Made by a program: the position numbers and the translations under genes. Shown here one piece after another: positions 27,205-35,997 of a stretch of DNA of 41,594 nt. Origin of the DNA: Candidatus Stahliibacteriota bacterium (GTDB lineage: Bacteria; Hydrothermota; UBA3072); the NCBI GenBank assembly GCA_030668705.1, contig DAOVFB010000003.1, positions 1 to 41,594 on the forward strand, in the 5' to 3' direction. The notes under the pieces were generated by a model. The model searched no databases. It had not been told where the DNA came from and was given only the letters and a program-made list of their open reading frames with translations. Numbering within the stretch: the stretch's first letter is position 1; the number at the start of each line of letters is the position of its first letter.

Positions 27205-28707
27205 CTAAAAGCCACATTCGTAGACTACCCTGAGAGAATGCTTATCATAACTTTCCTCAATTGACGGGTAATAATATATCTCAAGATATCCGAGCTCCCA
27301 CAATTTAAGATGTAGGTCCATGTTTAAATCAAACCTGACATAATCGCTTTGCTTAGAGACTGCTCCCCCAATTCCTATACTATGGTCTCCGGGGTACCAG
27401 TATAGAGAAGACGATAACTTGAGTGAGCTTGTAGTGTCAGCATAAGGATATCTATATATTCCAAAGGTGTTGTATATCTGGAGGTCACCAAACATTGATT
27501 CAAATCCAATTGCCCCATATTGGTATTCTTCATTTTTATATTCATGGTACTTAACCCATTGATATTCGACAATTGGTGAGAAACAATGTGCGAGGTATAC
27601 TTTCAATGTCTGCATGAGGGAGAATCCTATATTCCCGTCTTTTTTATACACAAGGTGGTCAAAATCTGTGTAGAAAAGCTCTCTTTCATAGATACCAGAA
27701 AGAAAGGTGGAAACTCTGTTGGTGTAGAGATATTGATTCCCCAGAGTTAGATAATCTTTGGATACCCTCCTTATACCAGCTGTAATGCTATTGAAGCTTG
27801 ATTCGTAGATTATGTTCCCTTCAATGACGTTTCCAGAGATAAGAGTATCAATGAACAGGTTATCGTTTCCTCTTGAATAGCCGCCTTTTAATTTTAATGA
27901 AAATTCTTCTATCATCTGCCATTTAAACTCGGGAGCAAGAACCAGGGATTGTTTTGGAGAAGTAAAAGGGAATCCCTTAATATCTGATGTGTCATCCTCT
28001 GCTCTATACAATGTAACTCCGAGATATAGGCTTTTTGAAGATAGGCTTATTTTTCCTCCGTAATAGCACCGCGGATATTCTATAAACAGGGAATCATAGC
28101 TTTTAGAATAGAGAAATATTGGGGTAAGGGTTAGAAATCCTATGTCTATTTCACCTGTAATGCCGAATCCAGCTGGTGCGTAGATGGTAATTTCATCAAG
28201 GAAAGGATATATGTAACCCATTTCAAGATACCTCCGGTTCCCGGAGTAGCTGAGAAATGGATACCATTCTGATGGGTAATCTGGGTCGTGAAAGATAGAG
28301 AGGTTAAACAGATGGTTCCCTTTAGAAAGGGAAATATCCACTCCATAGACGGGTCCACTTTCTACTGAATAGGAAGTATCAGAGTAATAGTAATTTTGCA
28401 TACCAAGGGATATATTGCCCCATATGTCAAGTGGTAGTATTTCTTTTCCTTTGATGACTATAAATCCCCACTCTCTTTTTTCCTCATTAATACTGAGTTT
28501 GATTGAATGTTCCCCCTGTGGGAGGCTGTTTATCTGTTTGAAAAAATAGTCCCTGTCCTTTTCTCCCTCTATTTCCTCACCATCAAGATAGACCGTTACA
28601 GATTTGGGGTCCTCTGGGGGATCAAAGACGATAGTAATATCAAAAGGGACAGAGATTGAATCACTTGGAGATACAAGAAATATTGCAGAAATAATTAATT
28701 CTAACAT
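27205..28707 (-). CDS. Putative outer-membrane beta-barrel protein with N-terminal Ig-like domain
   Basis: 500 aa; signal-like N-terminus, 'VTVYLDGEEIEGEKDRDYFFKQINSLPQGEHSIKLSI', then alternating aromatic-rich strands ending in 'LRVVYECGF' (C-terminal F). Confidence 0.65.
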   Translation of the reverse strand: MLELIISAIFLVSPSDSISVPFDITIVFDPPEDPKSVTVYLDGEEIEGEKDRDYFFKQINSLPQGEHSIKLSINEEKREWGFIVIKGKEILPLDIWGNISLGMQNYYYSDTSYSVESGPVYGVDISLSKGNHLFNLSIFHDPDYPSEWYPFLSYSGNRRYLEMGYIYPFLDEITIYAPAGFGITGEIDIGFLTLTPIFLYSKSYDSLFIEYPRCYYGGKISLSSKSLYLGVTLYRAEDDTSDIKGFPFTSPKQSLVLAPEFKWQMIEEFSLKLKGGYSRGNDNLFIDTLISGNVIEGNIIYESSFNSITAGIRRVSKDYLTLGNQYLYTNRVSTFLSGIYERELFYTDFDHLVYKKDGNIGFSLMQTLKVYLAHCFSPIVEYQWVKYHEYKNEEYQYGAIGFESMFGDLQIYNTFGIYRYPYADTTSSLKLSSSLYWYPGDHSIGIGGAVSKQSDYVRFDLNMDLHLKLWELGYLEIYYYPSIEESYDKHSLRVVYECGF

Positions 28708-28866
28708 CGTTTAAACCATTTAAATCCCTTATAATTTATTTACCATAGGATACTAATTCACTATGTTATGTCAAGAGTGTCCTTTTTTAGAGTTTTAATC
28801 TAACCCCTCTTTCTGCCACAGAGACACCCCGATACGGTCGTTCCTCCCACGGGGCAAGCCCAAACC

Positions 28867-29024
28867 GTAGGGGTTTGATTTATCAAACCCGTTGTGGGAG
28901 AGGCTTTCCAGCCTCGATCTTTTTCCTTTTGCCTACTCGACTATTCAACCATTCAACCAATTAACTATGTTATTCAGCTCCTGACTTTGGACTAATCTTG
29001 TGGGAGAGCCCTTCCGGGCTCGAT
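28867..29024. repeat. GTAG- and GGAG-headed palindromes (REP-like)
   Basis: GTAG-GGGTTTGAT-tt-ATCAAACCC (28867-28890); TGTGGGA-GAGGCT-ttcc-AGCCTC-GAT (28900-28915 stem); TGTGGGA-GAGCCC-ttcc-GGGCTC-GAT (29006-29021 stem). Confidence 0.75.
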
Positions 29025-29251
29025 TCTTAACGCAGGTTAACGCAACAAATGCTATACTACTGTCACAAATTAAAGCTTGCCAAGTGGAATCCCTTTACTA
29101 TTCCACAAGGGCACCGAGATAGATTTTCTTTTTTGTAACCAATGGAAATGGAATAGTCAAAACATTTACTAAAGATATTATGGAATCAATCCTCGCCCCC
29201 TTTCGACTTGTCAAGTGTCGAGATTTGACCCCATTTTTCCCCCATATGATA

Positions 29252-29279
29252 TTGACGTGAAGAGAAATTTCTATATAAT
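29252..29279 (+). promoter_or_regulatory. Candidate sigma70 promoter upstream of the 821-aa secreted protein
   Basis: TTGACG (29252-29257), 16-nt spacer, TATAAT (29274-29279). Confidence 0.6.
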
Positions 29280-29355
29280 TCATATAATAATTAATAAGGT
29301 TTTAAAGGGCAAAATTTATTAACCGTTCTTTTATAGAACAAAAAAGGGGGTTGTT

Positions 29356-31821
29356 ATGCGTAGAAAGGTAATGTTATTTGCCTTGCCAGTTCTGTTTTTT
29401 CTCATTGTTGGAGCTATTAGCCCAAATGTAGAAAAAAAAGTTACCCAGAAGACTAAGTCTAAATCTATCACTGTAAGAAATCCTGCTGTCTCAAGTGCTG
29501 AAGATCAGACAGAGATTCCTGCTTCTAAAACTCAACCGGTTATTACAAAATATCTTTCGGTTCCCAAAGAGGCAAGTGGAGCATCTGAAAAATCAGGGAT
29601 TGTCTATCCTGCAAAGGGAACAAGGTATGCGAATACTATTGACTCCTTTCCTGCACCAAGGACAAACAATAACGGGCTTGAATGGGATGGTAGATACCTG
29701 TGGCTCGTATCAGGTAATGGTCCTGGTAGTTATGCCACAGTGAATGCCCTTGACCCTGAGGACGGCTCTGTTAATTCAACCTGGAATATGCCCACAACAG
29801 GGAATTGTATGGGTATAGGGTTTGTAAATGACATTATGTATGTTGCCGACTTTACAAATGGGATGATAAGGAAGGTAACAAAGGCAGGGGTACTCATTGC
29901 CAGTTATGCTGCACCTGGAGGTACATATGTAAGGGGGGTAAGCAGCGATGGTGAGTATCTCTATATTACCTCAATAGCCGGGGATACACTCTTTAAGACA
30001 GATACACTTATGAACATCCAGCAGCAGTGGTACATTGGTGGAATTGTTGACTGGTCTATGGATATTGCCTATGTGGGTAAGGATGGAACAATATGGATTT
30101 TAGATTCCTATGATGACCTGCTCAAACAGATGGATATCAGCGGTGGGACACCTGTTCTTTTGAATTCCTATACACCTCCTGGGAATCCTTCGGTTAATAG
30201 GGTTGAGGGTATTGCCTTTGATGGAAGCGATATGTGGTTTAATACTTTTTATGGTGACCAGATATACAGGATAGATGTGGGATATTCCATTTCAAGGGTT
30301 GCACTTTTTCAGGATAGAGAACCCTGGACTTTTAGGTCTAATAAGGATATTCTCTATGCAAATGGCATTCCATTCAAGGTATTCACATCCTCTGATATGG
30401 GTTTTGCGGATCTATCCATATATACAAAGGTGATAATTAGCAGTATGCAGCCAGGTAGTTTATATCAGCATATTGAAACAAACAGAACCTGGTGGGAGAG
30501 TTGGATTTCTGCAGGTGGTGTATTTGAGTTAAATGGGGCTGATTCCAGTGTTGACCCCTGGTCAGGTCTTGTAATGCCCGGTGGATTTACGAGTTCTCAT
30601 CAAGTAAACGAAATAATGAATATCGTTTCCTCCTGGCACCCAATTGTGAATATACCAAACCAGATATCAGATGGCGAACTTGATAATTGGGATTCTTCTA
30701 CCCATGGATATCTGGTAAATTTACCCCTTGATGCATACGAAATAATAAGGGACAGTATCCCTGACGAACCTGCAGCAGTAATCTTTAGATTTGGCGAGGG
30801 CGGTGTAATAACAACGATGCAGCCCTTTGAGTATGCCTGGCATCATGGATATTCAGATATTCTTGAGAATATGATTCTCTACTGGGATAAAGGTGTATCC
30901 CCGAATGTACTTATGGCAATTTCAGATTCTGACCAGCCAGATACCCGTAACTCATTGATGGGATATGCTGATATAGGGAATGTGGACCATATGAATACAA
31001 GATACTATACCCCGATGATGCATGATTTATCACTGTACGATGTTATATTTACCTGGCCAAATTCTTCTCATCTGGACAAAGATGCACTTGGTGACACCCT
31101 TGCTGCATTCGTAGATGGAGGTAAATGGGTTATTACCTGCGGATTCTCCTGGTACACTCAGGGAAACTCCCTTGGTGGCGCAATAATGACATCAATATAT
31201 AATCCATTTAGCTCCCCAACAGGTGGTAATCATCATGCCTATGCAAATCTTGGGTGGCATGCCCCAGCGCATCCCATAATGAGCGGTGTAACAACTGTCT
31301 CAGATCGATACAGGGATTCACTTGTTATAAATCCAGGTGCAGATTCTGTTGCAAAGTGGGACGACGGAGAATGGTTCATAGGGACAATGGATGTTCCTTA
31401 CCCAGCTGGTGGTGTTTTTGGGTTCAACGGGCTTCCTGGAGATTATGGGAATTGGACTGGGGATATGATGCTTCTCCTCCACAATGCGATTACATGGGCA
31501 GAGGCATCAGGTGTAGACGATAATCCTATTGTATCCTTTGATAATAATTTAAGGATTCTAAATGTTCTCCCCAATCCATTTATCCATTCAACAGAGATAT
31601 ACTTTGAGATTCCCAACCCTGGCAATGTTGCATTTAAGATATTCAATGTTGCAGGACAGGAGGTAGCAGGGTATCAAAGAATGGAAAAGACAGCAGGAGT
31701 GAAAAGCATGAGCTGGGATGGGAGAAATAAAAAAGGTAATTCTGTATCCTCGGGTGTATATTTTTACAGCGTCGAACTGAATGGAAAGAGGGTTACAGGA
31801 AAACTTACTGCGATAAGATAA
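29356..31821 (+). CDS. Secreted beta-propeller protein with two GATase-like/ThuA-like segments and C-terminal T9SS-type/FlgD-like sorting domain
   Basis: 821 aa; signal peptide; propeller-like 'DGRYLWLVSGNG...VNALDPEDGSV'; C-terminal 'LNVLPNPFIHSTEIYFEIPNPGNVAFKIFNVAGQEV...MSWDGRNKKGNSVSSGVYFYSVELNGKRVTGKLTAIR'. Confidence 0.8.
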   Translation: MRRKVMLFALPVLFFLIVGAISPNVEKKVTQKTKSKSITVRNPAVSSAEDQTEIPASKTQPVITKYLSVPKEASGASEKSGIVYPAKGTRYANTIDSFPAPRTNNNGLEWDGRYLWLVSGNGPGSYATVNALDPEDGSVNSTWNMPTTGNCMGIGFVNDIMYVADFTNGMIRKVTKAGVLIASYAAPGGTYVRGVSSDGEYLYITSIAGDTLFKTDTLMNIQQQWYIGGIVDWSMDIAYVGKDGTIWILDSYDDLLKQMDISGGTPVLLNSYTPPGNPSVNRVEGIAFDGSDMWFNTFYGDQIYRIDVGYSISRVALFQDREPWTFRSNKDILYANGIPFKVFTSSDMGFADLSIYTKVIISSMQPGSLYQHIETNRTWWESWISAGGVFELNGADSSVDPWSGLVMPGGFTSSHQVNEIMNIVSSWHPIVNIPNQISDGELDNWDSSTHGYLVNLPLDAYEIIRDSIPDEPAAVIFRFGEGGVITTMQPFEYAWHHGYSDILENMILYWDKGVSPNVLMAISDSDQPDTRNSLMGYADIGNVDHMNTRYYTPMMHDLSLYDVIFTWPNSSHLDKDALGDTLAAFVDGGKWVITCGFSWYTQGNSLGGAIMTSIYNPFSSPTGGNHHAYANLGWHAPAHPIMSGVTTVSDRYRDSLVINPGADSVAKWDDGEWFIGTMDVPYPAGGVFGFNGLPGDYGNWTGDMMLLLHNAITWAEASGVDDNPIVSFDNNLRILNVLPNPFIHSTEIYFEIPNPGNVAFKIFNVAGQEVAGYQRMEKTAGVKSMSWDGRNKKGNSVSSGVYFYSVELNGKRVTGKLTAIR

Positions 31822-31823
31822 TC

Positions 31824-31870
31824 ATATTAGAGGTGGGTTCGCCCACCTCTAATATTTTCCTTTGTTTTTG
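31824..31870 (+). terminator. Rho-independent terminator after the 821-aa gene
   Basis: Perfect 14-bp stem ATATTAGAGGTGGG / CCCACCTCTAATAT with TTCG tetraloop, then TTTCCTTTGTTTTT. Confidence 0.9.
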
Positions 31871-32037
31871 ACTTTGACCTGAGCCCAGGTTTCCCTGGAT
31901 AGCACCGAGATTGAATTATTTAAGGTTGACAAATTGCAACGCAATATTTATAAATTAACTCAGAAAAAGTGGGGAATAGACCTGAACCTTGACATGATAG
32001 GAGTATGATTCGAATCATTTCAAAAATAGGAGGAATA

Positions 32038-33249
32038 ATGAAAAGTAGATTATGTCTAATCACTTTACTTTCGCTCTTAGTTCTGCCCCCTAGAGTTGCA
32101 GGAAAAGAAGCTAATATCTATGGGAAAATTGAAGTAATAGAAAGCAAACTGGAGAAGAAAAAGATACCTCATTTATGGGCACAGGGAGTTGGCAATGTCG
32201 AGATTACAGGTAAAGCTAAATACATACCAGGAAGGGATACCGCAAGGAGTTTTGATGAAATGACAATGAATTTCAAATTTGAACTTCTGGATAATAAAAG
32301 GAATATCATCAAGACTTTTGAGTTGCCCGGGGTTTGCAGGGAAGGAGAAAAGTTGGTTCCCAAAAGAACATTCTCCTTTGTAATCATGAACTGTATGTTG
32401 CCCAAGGGATTGTGGGAGAAGGTGAACTCTCATAAAATTCTTAATGCAACTGTTAAACCTATAGCAACCCCCGAGGAAATAAAAGAGAAATATAATGAAG
32501 GATTGCAGAAGATATTTGAAATTCAGAGAAAAATAAAATCGATTCATACCTTTCTTGAAAACCTTTTCCCGGTTGTAATAGTAGAAGAGAATACTTTTTT
32601 TATTTTTGACCTTGACTCCTCCGGAAATGAATATTCATTCGTTAAAAAAGCCCCGACTCCTATGCCTATTCCTAAGGGTGTTAGAGCTGCATTTCCTCTT
32701 CCAAGTTACGAAGGTAAACCATGCTGTATCGTTTCTGGAGATGTCTTTGAATCATTGGAAGGTTATGCAGTAATATTTCATGAATTTATGCACTGTAATC
32801 AATTTTTGATATGCGAAGAAAAACTCAAATCAAATATGGAAGTTGCGAAGGAAAGTGGCGACCCTTCATGGGAGTTGAATTATCCATTCCCTTACGAAGA
32901 TAGCACCTTCACAAAAATTTACTCTAACTTTCTAAAATCACTCGAACAAGATGATTCAAAGGGCATAAATAGGTGTAGGGAAAAATTGAAAGAAACATTA
33001 AAAAAGAAAGACTTTGAATATATGGTTTGGCAGGAGTGGAAAGAAGGCTTTGCCCGCCTTATAGAAAACAGAATCAGACGCAAACTTGGCTTAGAGGAGA
33101 ACCACTACGGAAAAGAAAAACCATATAATCGTATCACATTTTACGTAGGTGGGTCTAAATTTATATCATTTCTAACTAAGCAAAATCCGGAATTACGTGT
33201 GGATATTGAAAATCTATTTTATAAGATGTTTGAAAATGAAGATAAATAA
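32038..33249 (+). CDS. Secreted putative zinc metallopeptidase (HEFMH...E)
   Basis: Start moved from 32005 to 32038 (RBS aggagg before ATG; MKSRLCLITLLSLLVLPPRVAG signal peptide); 'EGYAVIFHEFMHCNQF' HExxH and downstream 'EWKEGFARLIEN' (possible gluzincin Glu). Confidence 0.65.
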   Translation: MKSRLCLITLLSLLVLPPRVAGKEANIYGKIEVIESKLEKKKIPHLWAQGVGNVEITGKAKYIPGRDTARSFDEMTMNFKFELLDNKRNIIKTFELPGVCREGEKLVPKRTFSFVIMNCMLPKGLWEKVNSHKILNATVKPIATPEEIKEKYNEGLQKIFEIQRKIKSIHTFLENLFPVVIVEENTFFIFDLDSSGNEYSFVKKAPTPMPIPKGVRAAFPLPSYEGKPCCIVSGDVFESLEGYAVIFHEFMHCNQFLICEEKLKSNMEVAKESGDPSWELNYPFPYEDSTFTKIYSNFLKSLEQDDSKGINRCREKLKETLKKKDFEYMVWQEWKEGFARLIENRIRRKLGLEENHYGKEKPYNRITFYVGGSKFISFLTKQNPELRVDIENLFYKMFENEDK

Positions 33250-33283
33250 CCAAGCACAGGTGCTTAAAATTCCCCACGCCCAG

Positions 33284-33366
33284 GGCAAGATTTATCTTGC
33301 CTCTACAGAAAGGCAGGTGCAAGACCTGTCCCTACAGATAGAAAAGGCAGGCCTTTTCTCTACAAT
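33284..33366. repeat. Three tandem palindrome+CTACA units (REP-like array, ~28-bp period)
   Basis: GGCAAGAT-tt-ATCTTGCC-TCTACAG; GGCAGGT-gcaag-ACCTGTC-CCTACAG; GAAAAGGC-ag-GCCTTTTC-TCTACAAT. Confidence 0.82.
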
Positions 33367-33515
33367 CATCGCGAACCAGAAGCCCACTCCCACATTGGCC
33401 AAGACCTGCATCCCAGCCAAGTTTTGTCAGGCAGGGATAAAGTGTTTTCTTTGTTATCATTTATTTGCTCTTTTATGCTCTTGATTTATACTTGTATACC
33501 AGTAAATTATTAATT

Positions 33516-35324
33516 ATGTTAAAGAAACTGGGGAAATATCTCTTTAGATATAAAGCTTTATTATTTTGTGTTCTCCTTGTAATGATAATAGTTGCCATTC
33601 TAAGTGGTTTTACTGTTGGTATGATTATACCTATTGTCTCTTCACTATTTGGGAAGGCACATGCAAGTAGTGGTCCATGGATTTTTCGGTGGTTAATTAA
33701 CTGGATAGGAAAGGGTGATAGAGTGGAGAGCCTCTGGAAACTCGCCTTATCCCTTGTTCTAATATATGGGGTTAAATTCCCTTTTTCCCTTCTACTCTAC
33801 TATCTATCAAATTCCCTTGAACAGAAAACAATAGAAGATATCAGAGTGGATATGTTTAAAAGATTGACCATTCTCTCTTATGGGTTTCATTCGAGGAGAA
33901 AATCGGGTGAATTGCTTTCAAAGATGACAAACGACACAGAGAAGATTAGTTTTGCCTTAAAAAGAGGAATAATCCATCTCGGCCAGAATAGCTTTCTTCT
34001 AATCGTGTACCTTGGATTGGCGTGCTGGGCGTCCTGGAGGTTATTTCTAATTTCTCTGGTTCTCACTCCTGTTACTTTATGGATCATACAATTCATAGGT
34101 AAGAAGGTTCGGGGGAGGTTTACGACCTTAAGAAAGCAGAGGGCCTTCTTGAATACACTGGCATCAGAGATGCTACAGGGGATCAAAGTTATTAAGGCTT
34201 TTAGTATGGAAAAGTATGAAATAAATAGATTCAAGGATGCAAATGTCCAGTACCGGAAGAATTATGTAAAGAGTCATCTGCTGAAGGGGTTTCTACCTAC
34301 TTCTTCAGAACTTCTTGGTGCAATCCTTGCAGGAGTTATACTCGGAGTGGGTGGAATTCTTATATATAAAGGTATTATTACTCCCGATAAGTTTTTGGTT
34401 TTCCTCGGTAGTATCATTTTAGTGCAGCAACCTATTCGCCAATTAAATCTAGCTTACGGAGATCTACAACATGGGCTTACATCAATGGAGAGTGCTCTTG
34501 AGGTTATTGAAGCAGATAATTGCGTCAGGGACGATGGAAAAGCTAAATTAGTTTCTTTTAACAAGTCGATTCTATTTGAGAATATCTCATTTTGTTATGA
34601 CGAGTCCAAGCCAATTCTCAGGAATATTAACCTCGAGATAAAAAAGGGCGAGACGATTGCTCTTGTGGGTCCTTCTGGGTCTGGCAAGACCACACTGGTA
34701 AATTTAATTCCTCGGTTCTTTGATCCGACTACTGGCAGGCTGGAGATAGATGGTAAGGATGCCAGGGATTTTACTTTAAAGAGCCTTCGGAAGGGAATAG
34801 GATTAGTGTCACAGGAGGCTATCCTTTTTAATGACTCTATCAAGAATAACATACTTTACGGTAATTCTCGTGCAACAGGACTCAAACTTAACGAAGCTTT
34901 GGAAAGAAGCCATCTCAAGGAATTTATTGATGCTCTTCCAAAAGGAGTAAATACACAGATCGGAGAAAAGGGAGGGATGATATCAGGGGGGGAGAGACAG
35001 CGAATATCTATAGCCCGCGCGATCCTTAAAGACCCTCCCATTATGATTTTTGATGAGGCAACCTCTTCTCTTGATACTGAATCGGAAAAATTAGTTCAGG
35101 ATGCAATAGCTGAATTGCTTAAAGGGAGGACAACAATAATTATCGCTCATCGGCTCTCAACCGTGAGGGGTGTTGATAGAATAATCGTTCTTGATAAAGG
35201 AGAAGTTGTAGAACAGGGGAATAATGAAGAACTGTTAAATAGGGGAGGGGTATATGCCCGACTTTATAAACTTCAGTTTAAGGATATGAATTCTTCCCAT
35301 AGGAATTCTTCCCATAGAGTTTAA
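33516..35324 (+). CDS. MsbA-like ABC transporter (TMD-NBD fusion)
   Basis: Start at internal Met (MLKKLGKYLFRYKALLF); Walker A 'GPSGSGKTTL', signature 'ISGGERQRISIARAIL', Walker B 'PPIMIFDEATSSLD', 'IIIAHRLSTV'. Confidence 0.92.
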   Translation: MLKKLGKYLFRYKALLFCVLLVMIIVAILSGFTVGMIIPIVSSLFGKAHASSGPWIFRWLINWIGKGDRVESLWKLALSLVLIYGVKFPFSLLLYYLSNSLEQKTIEDIRVDMFKRLTILSYGFHSRRKSGELLSKMTNDTEKISFALKRGIIHLGQNSFLLIVYLGLACWASWRLFLISLVLTPVTLWIIQFIGKKVRGRFTTLRKQRAFLNTLASEMLQGIKVIKAFSMEKYEINRFKDANVQYRKNYVKSHLLKGFLPTSSELLGAILAGVILGVGGILIYKGIITPDKFLVFLGSIILVQQPIRQLNLAYGDLQHGLTSMESALEVIEADNCVRDDGKAKLVSFNKSILFENISFCYDESKPILRNINLEIKKGETIALVGPSGSGKTTLVNLIPRFFDPTTGRLEIDGKDARDFTLKSLRKGIGLVSQEAILFNDSIKNNILYGNSRATGLKLNEALERSHLKEFIDALPKGVNTQIGEKGGMISGGERQRISIARAILKDPPIMIFDEATSSLDTESEKLVQDAIAELLKGRTTIIIAHRLSTVRGVDRIIVLDKGEVVEQGNNEELLNRGGVYARLYKLQFKDMNSSHRNSSHRV

Positions 35325-35397
35325 ACTAATCCTCCGGAATTTTAACAATGAGTACTCTTTGATAAGATTATGGGTTCAGTAATGTATGTTTCAATAA

Positions 35398-35997
35398 TTA
35401 ATTAGAGAGGGCTTTCTGTAAAGTTTTTTCATCCAGTTGTGTAATGGGCCCTTCGATTGTGATATCAATTAGAGAGAATGGCAACGGAAGCATGAATCTA
35501 TCCCATGAGGAGAATCGAAAACAATGATTTGCTTCAATTTTTACAGCAAAGAGCGGAAGCCGGGTTCTTTTTGCAATCACAAGAGTTCCTCTTTTAGCTT
35601 CCCTTCGGGGTCCTTTTGGTCCATCCGGGGTTATTGCGATTTCCCTGCCTTCCCTTCCATACTGTATTAACTCCTGCATAGCTCTTCTCCCTCTCTTTTC
35701 GGTATCTCCCCTGAAAACTTTGTATCCAAGAATCTTAAGTACGCGGCTTATGAGTTCTCCATCTGGACTTGTACTCACAATTATTCCTACACCCCTACCC
35801 CTGTGAGAGAAGAGCACAGGCAGCATATTTTCATGCCAGAATGCATAGAAAACAGAGGAATTGTATTCAAGAATGTGTTCCCATCCATGAAAATGTAATT
35901 TCCAGGTGTGTCCCAGGATTAATATAAATGCTGTAAGTAAGGTTGGTCCGCTAAACCATAGAAAGGAGCGAATGAGCGATCCTATCATAGCACCCAT
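35398..35997 (-). CDS. DUF374-family lysophospholipid acyltransferase-like protein
   Basis: 199 aa; 'FYAFWHENMLPVLFSHRGRGVGIIVSTSPDGELISRVLKILGYKVFRGDTEKRGRRAMQELI...IAITPDGPKGPRREAKRGTLVIAKRTRLPL'; true start probably ~35988. Confidence 0.88.
   Translation of the reverse strand: MGAMIGSLIRSFLWFSGPTLLTAFILILGHTWKLHFHGWEHILEYNSSVFYAFWHENMLPVLFSHRGRGVGIIVSTSPDGELISRVLKILGYKVFRGDTEKRGRRAMQELIQYGREGREIAITPDGPKGPRREAKRGTLVIAKRTRLPLFAVKIEANHCFRFSSWDRFMLPLPFSLIDITIEGPITQLDEKTLQKALSN

Noticed and set aside
33284-33366. CRISPR-like periodic array
   Set aside because: Only three units; the constant part is just ~6 nt and the variable part is itself palindromic. No direct repeats of CRISPR length and no cas genes.
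33197-33484. 95-aa plus-strand ORF
   Set aside because: Overlaps the end of the metallopeptidase-like CDS and translates through the palindrome array.
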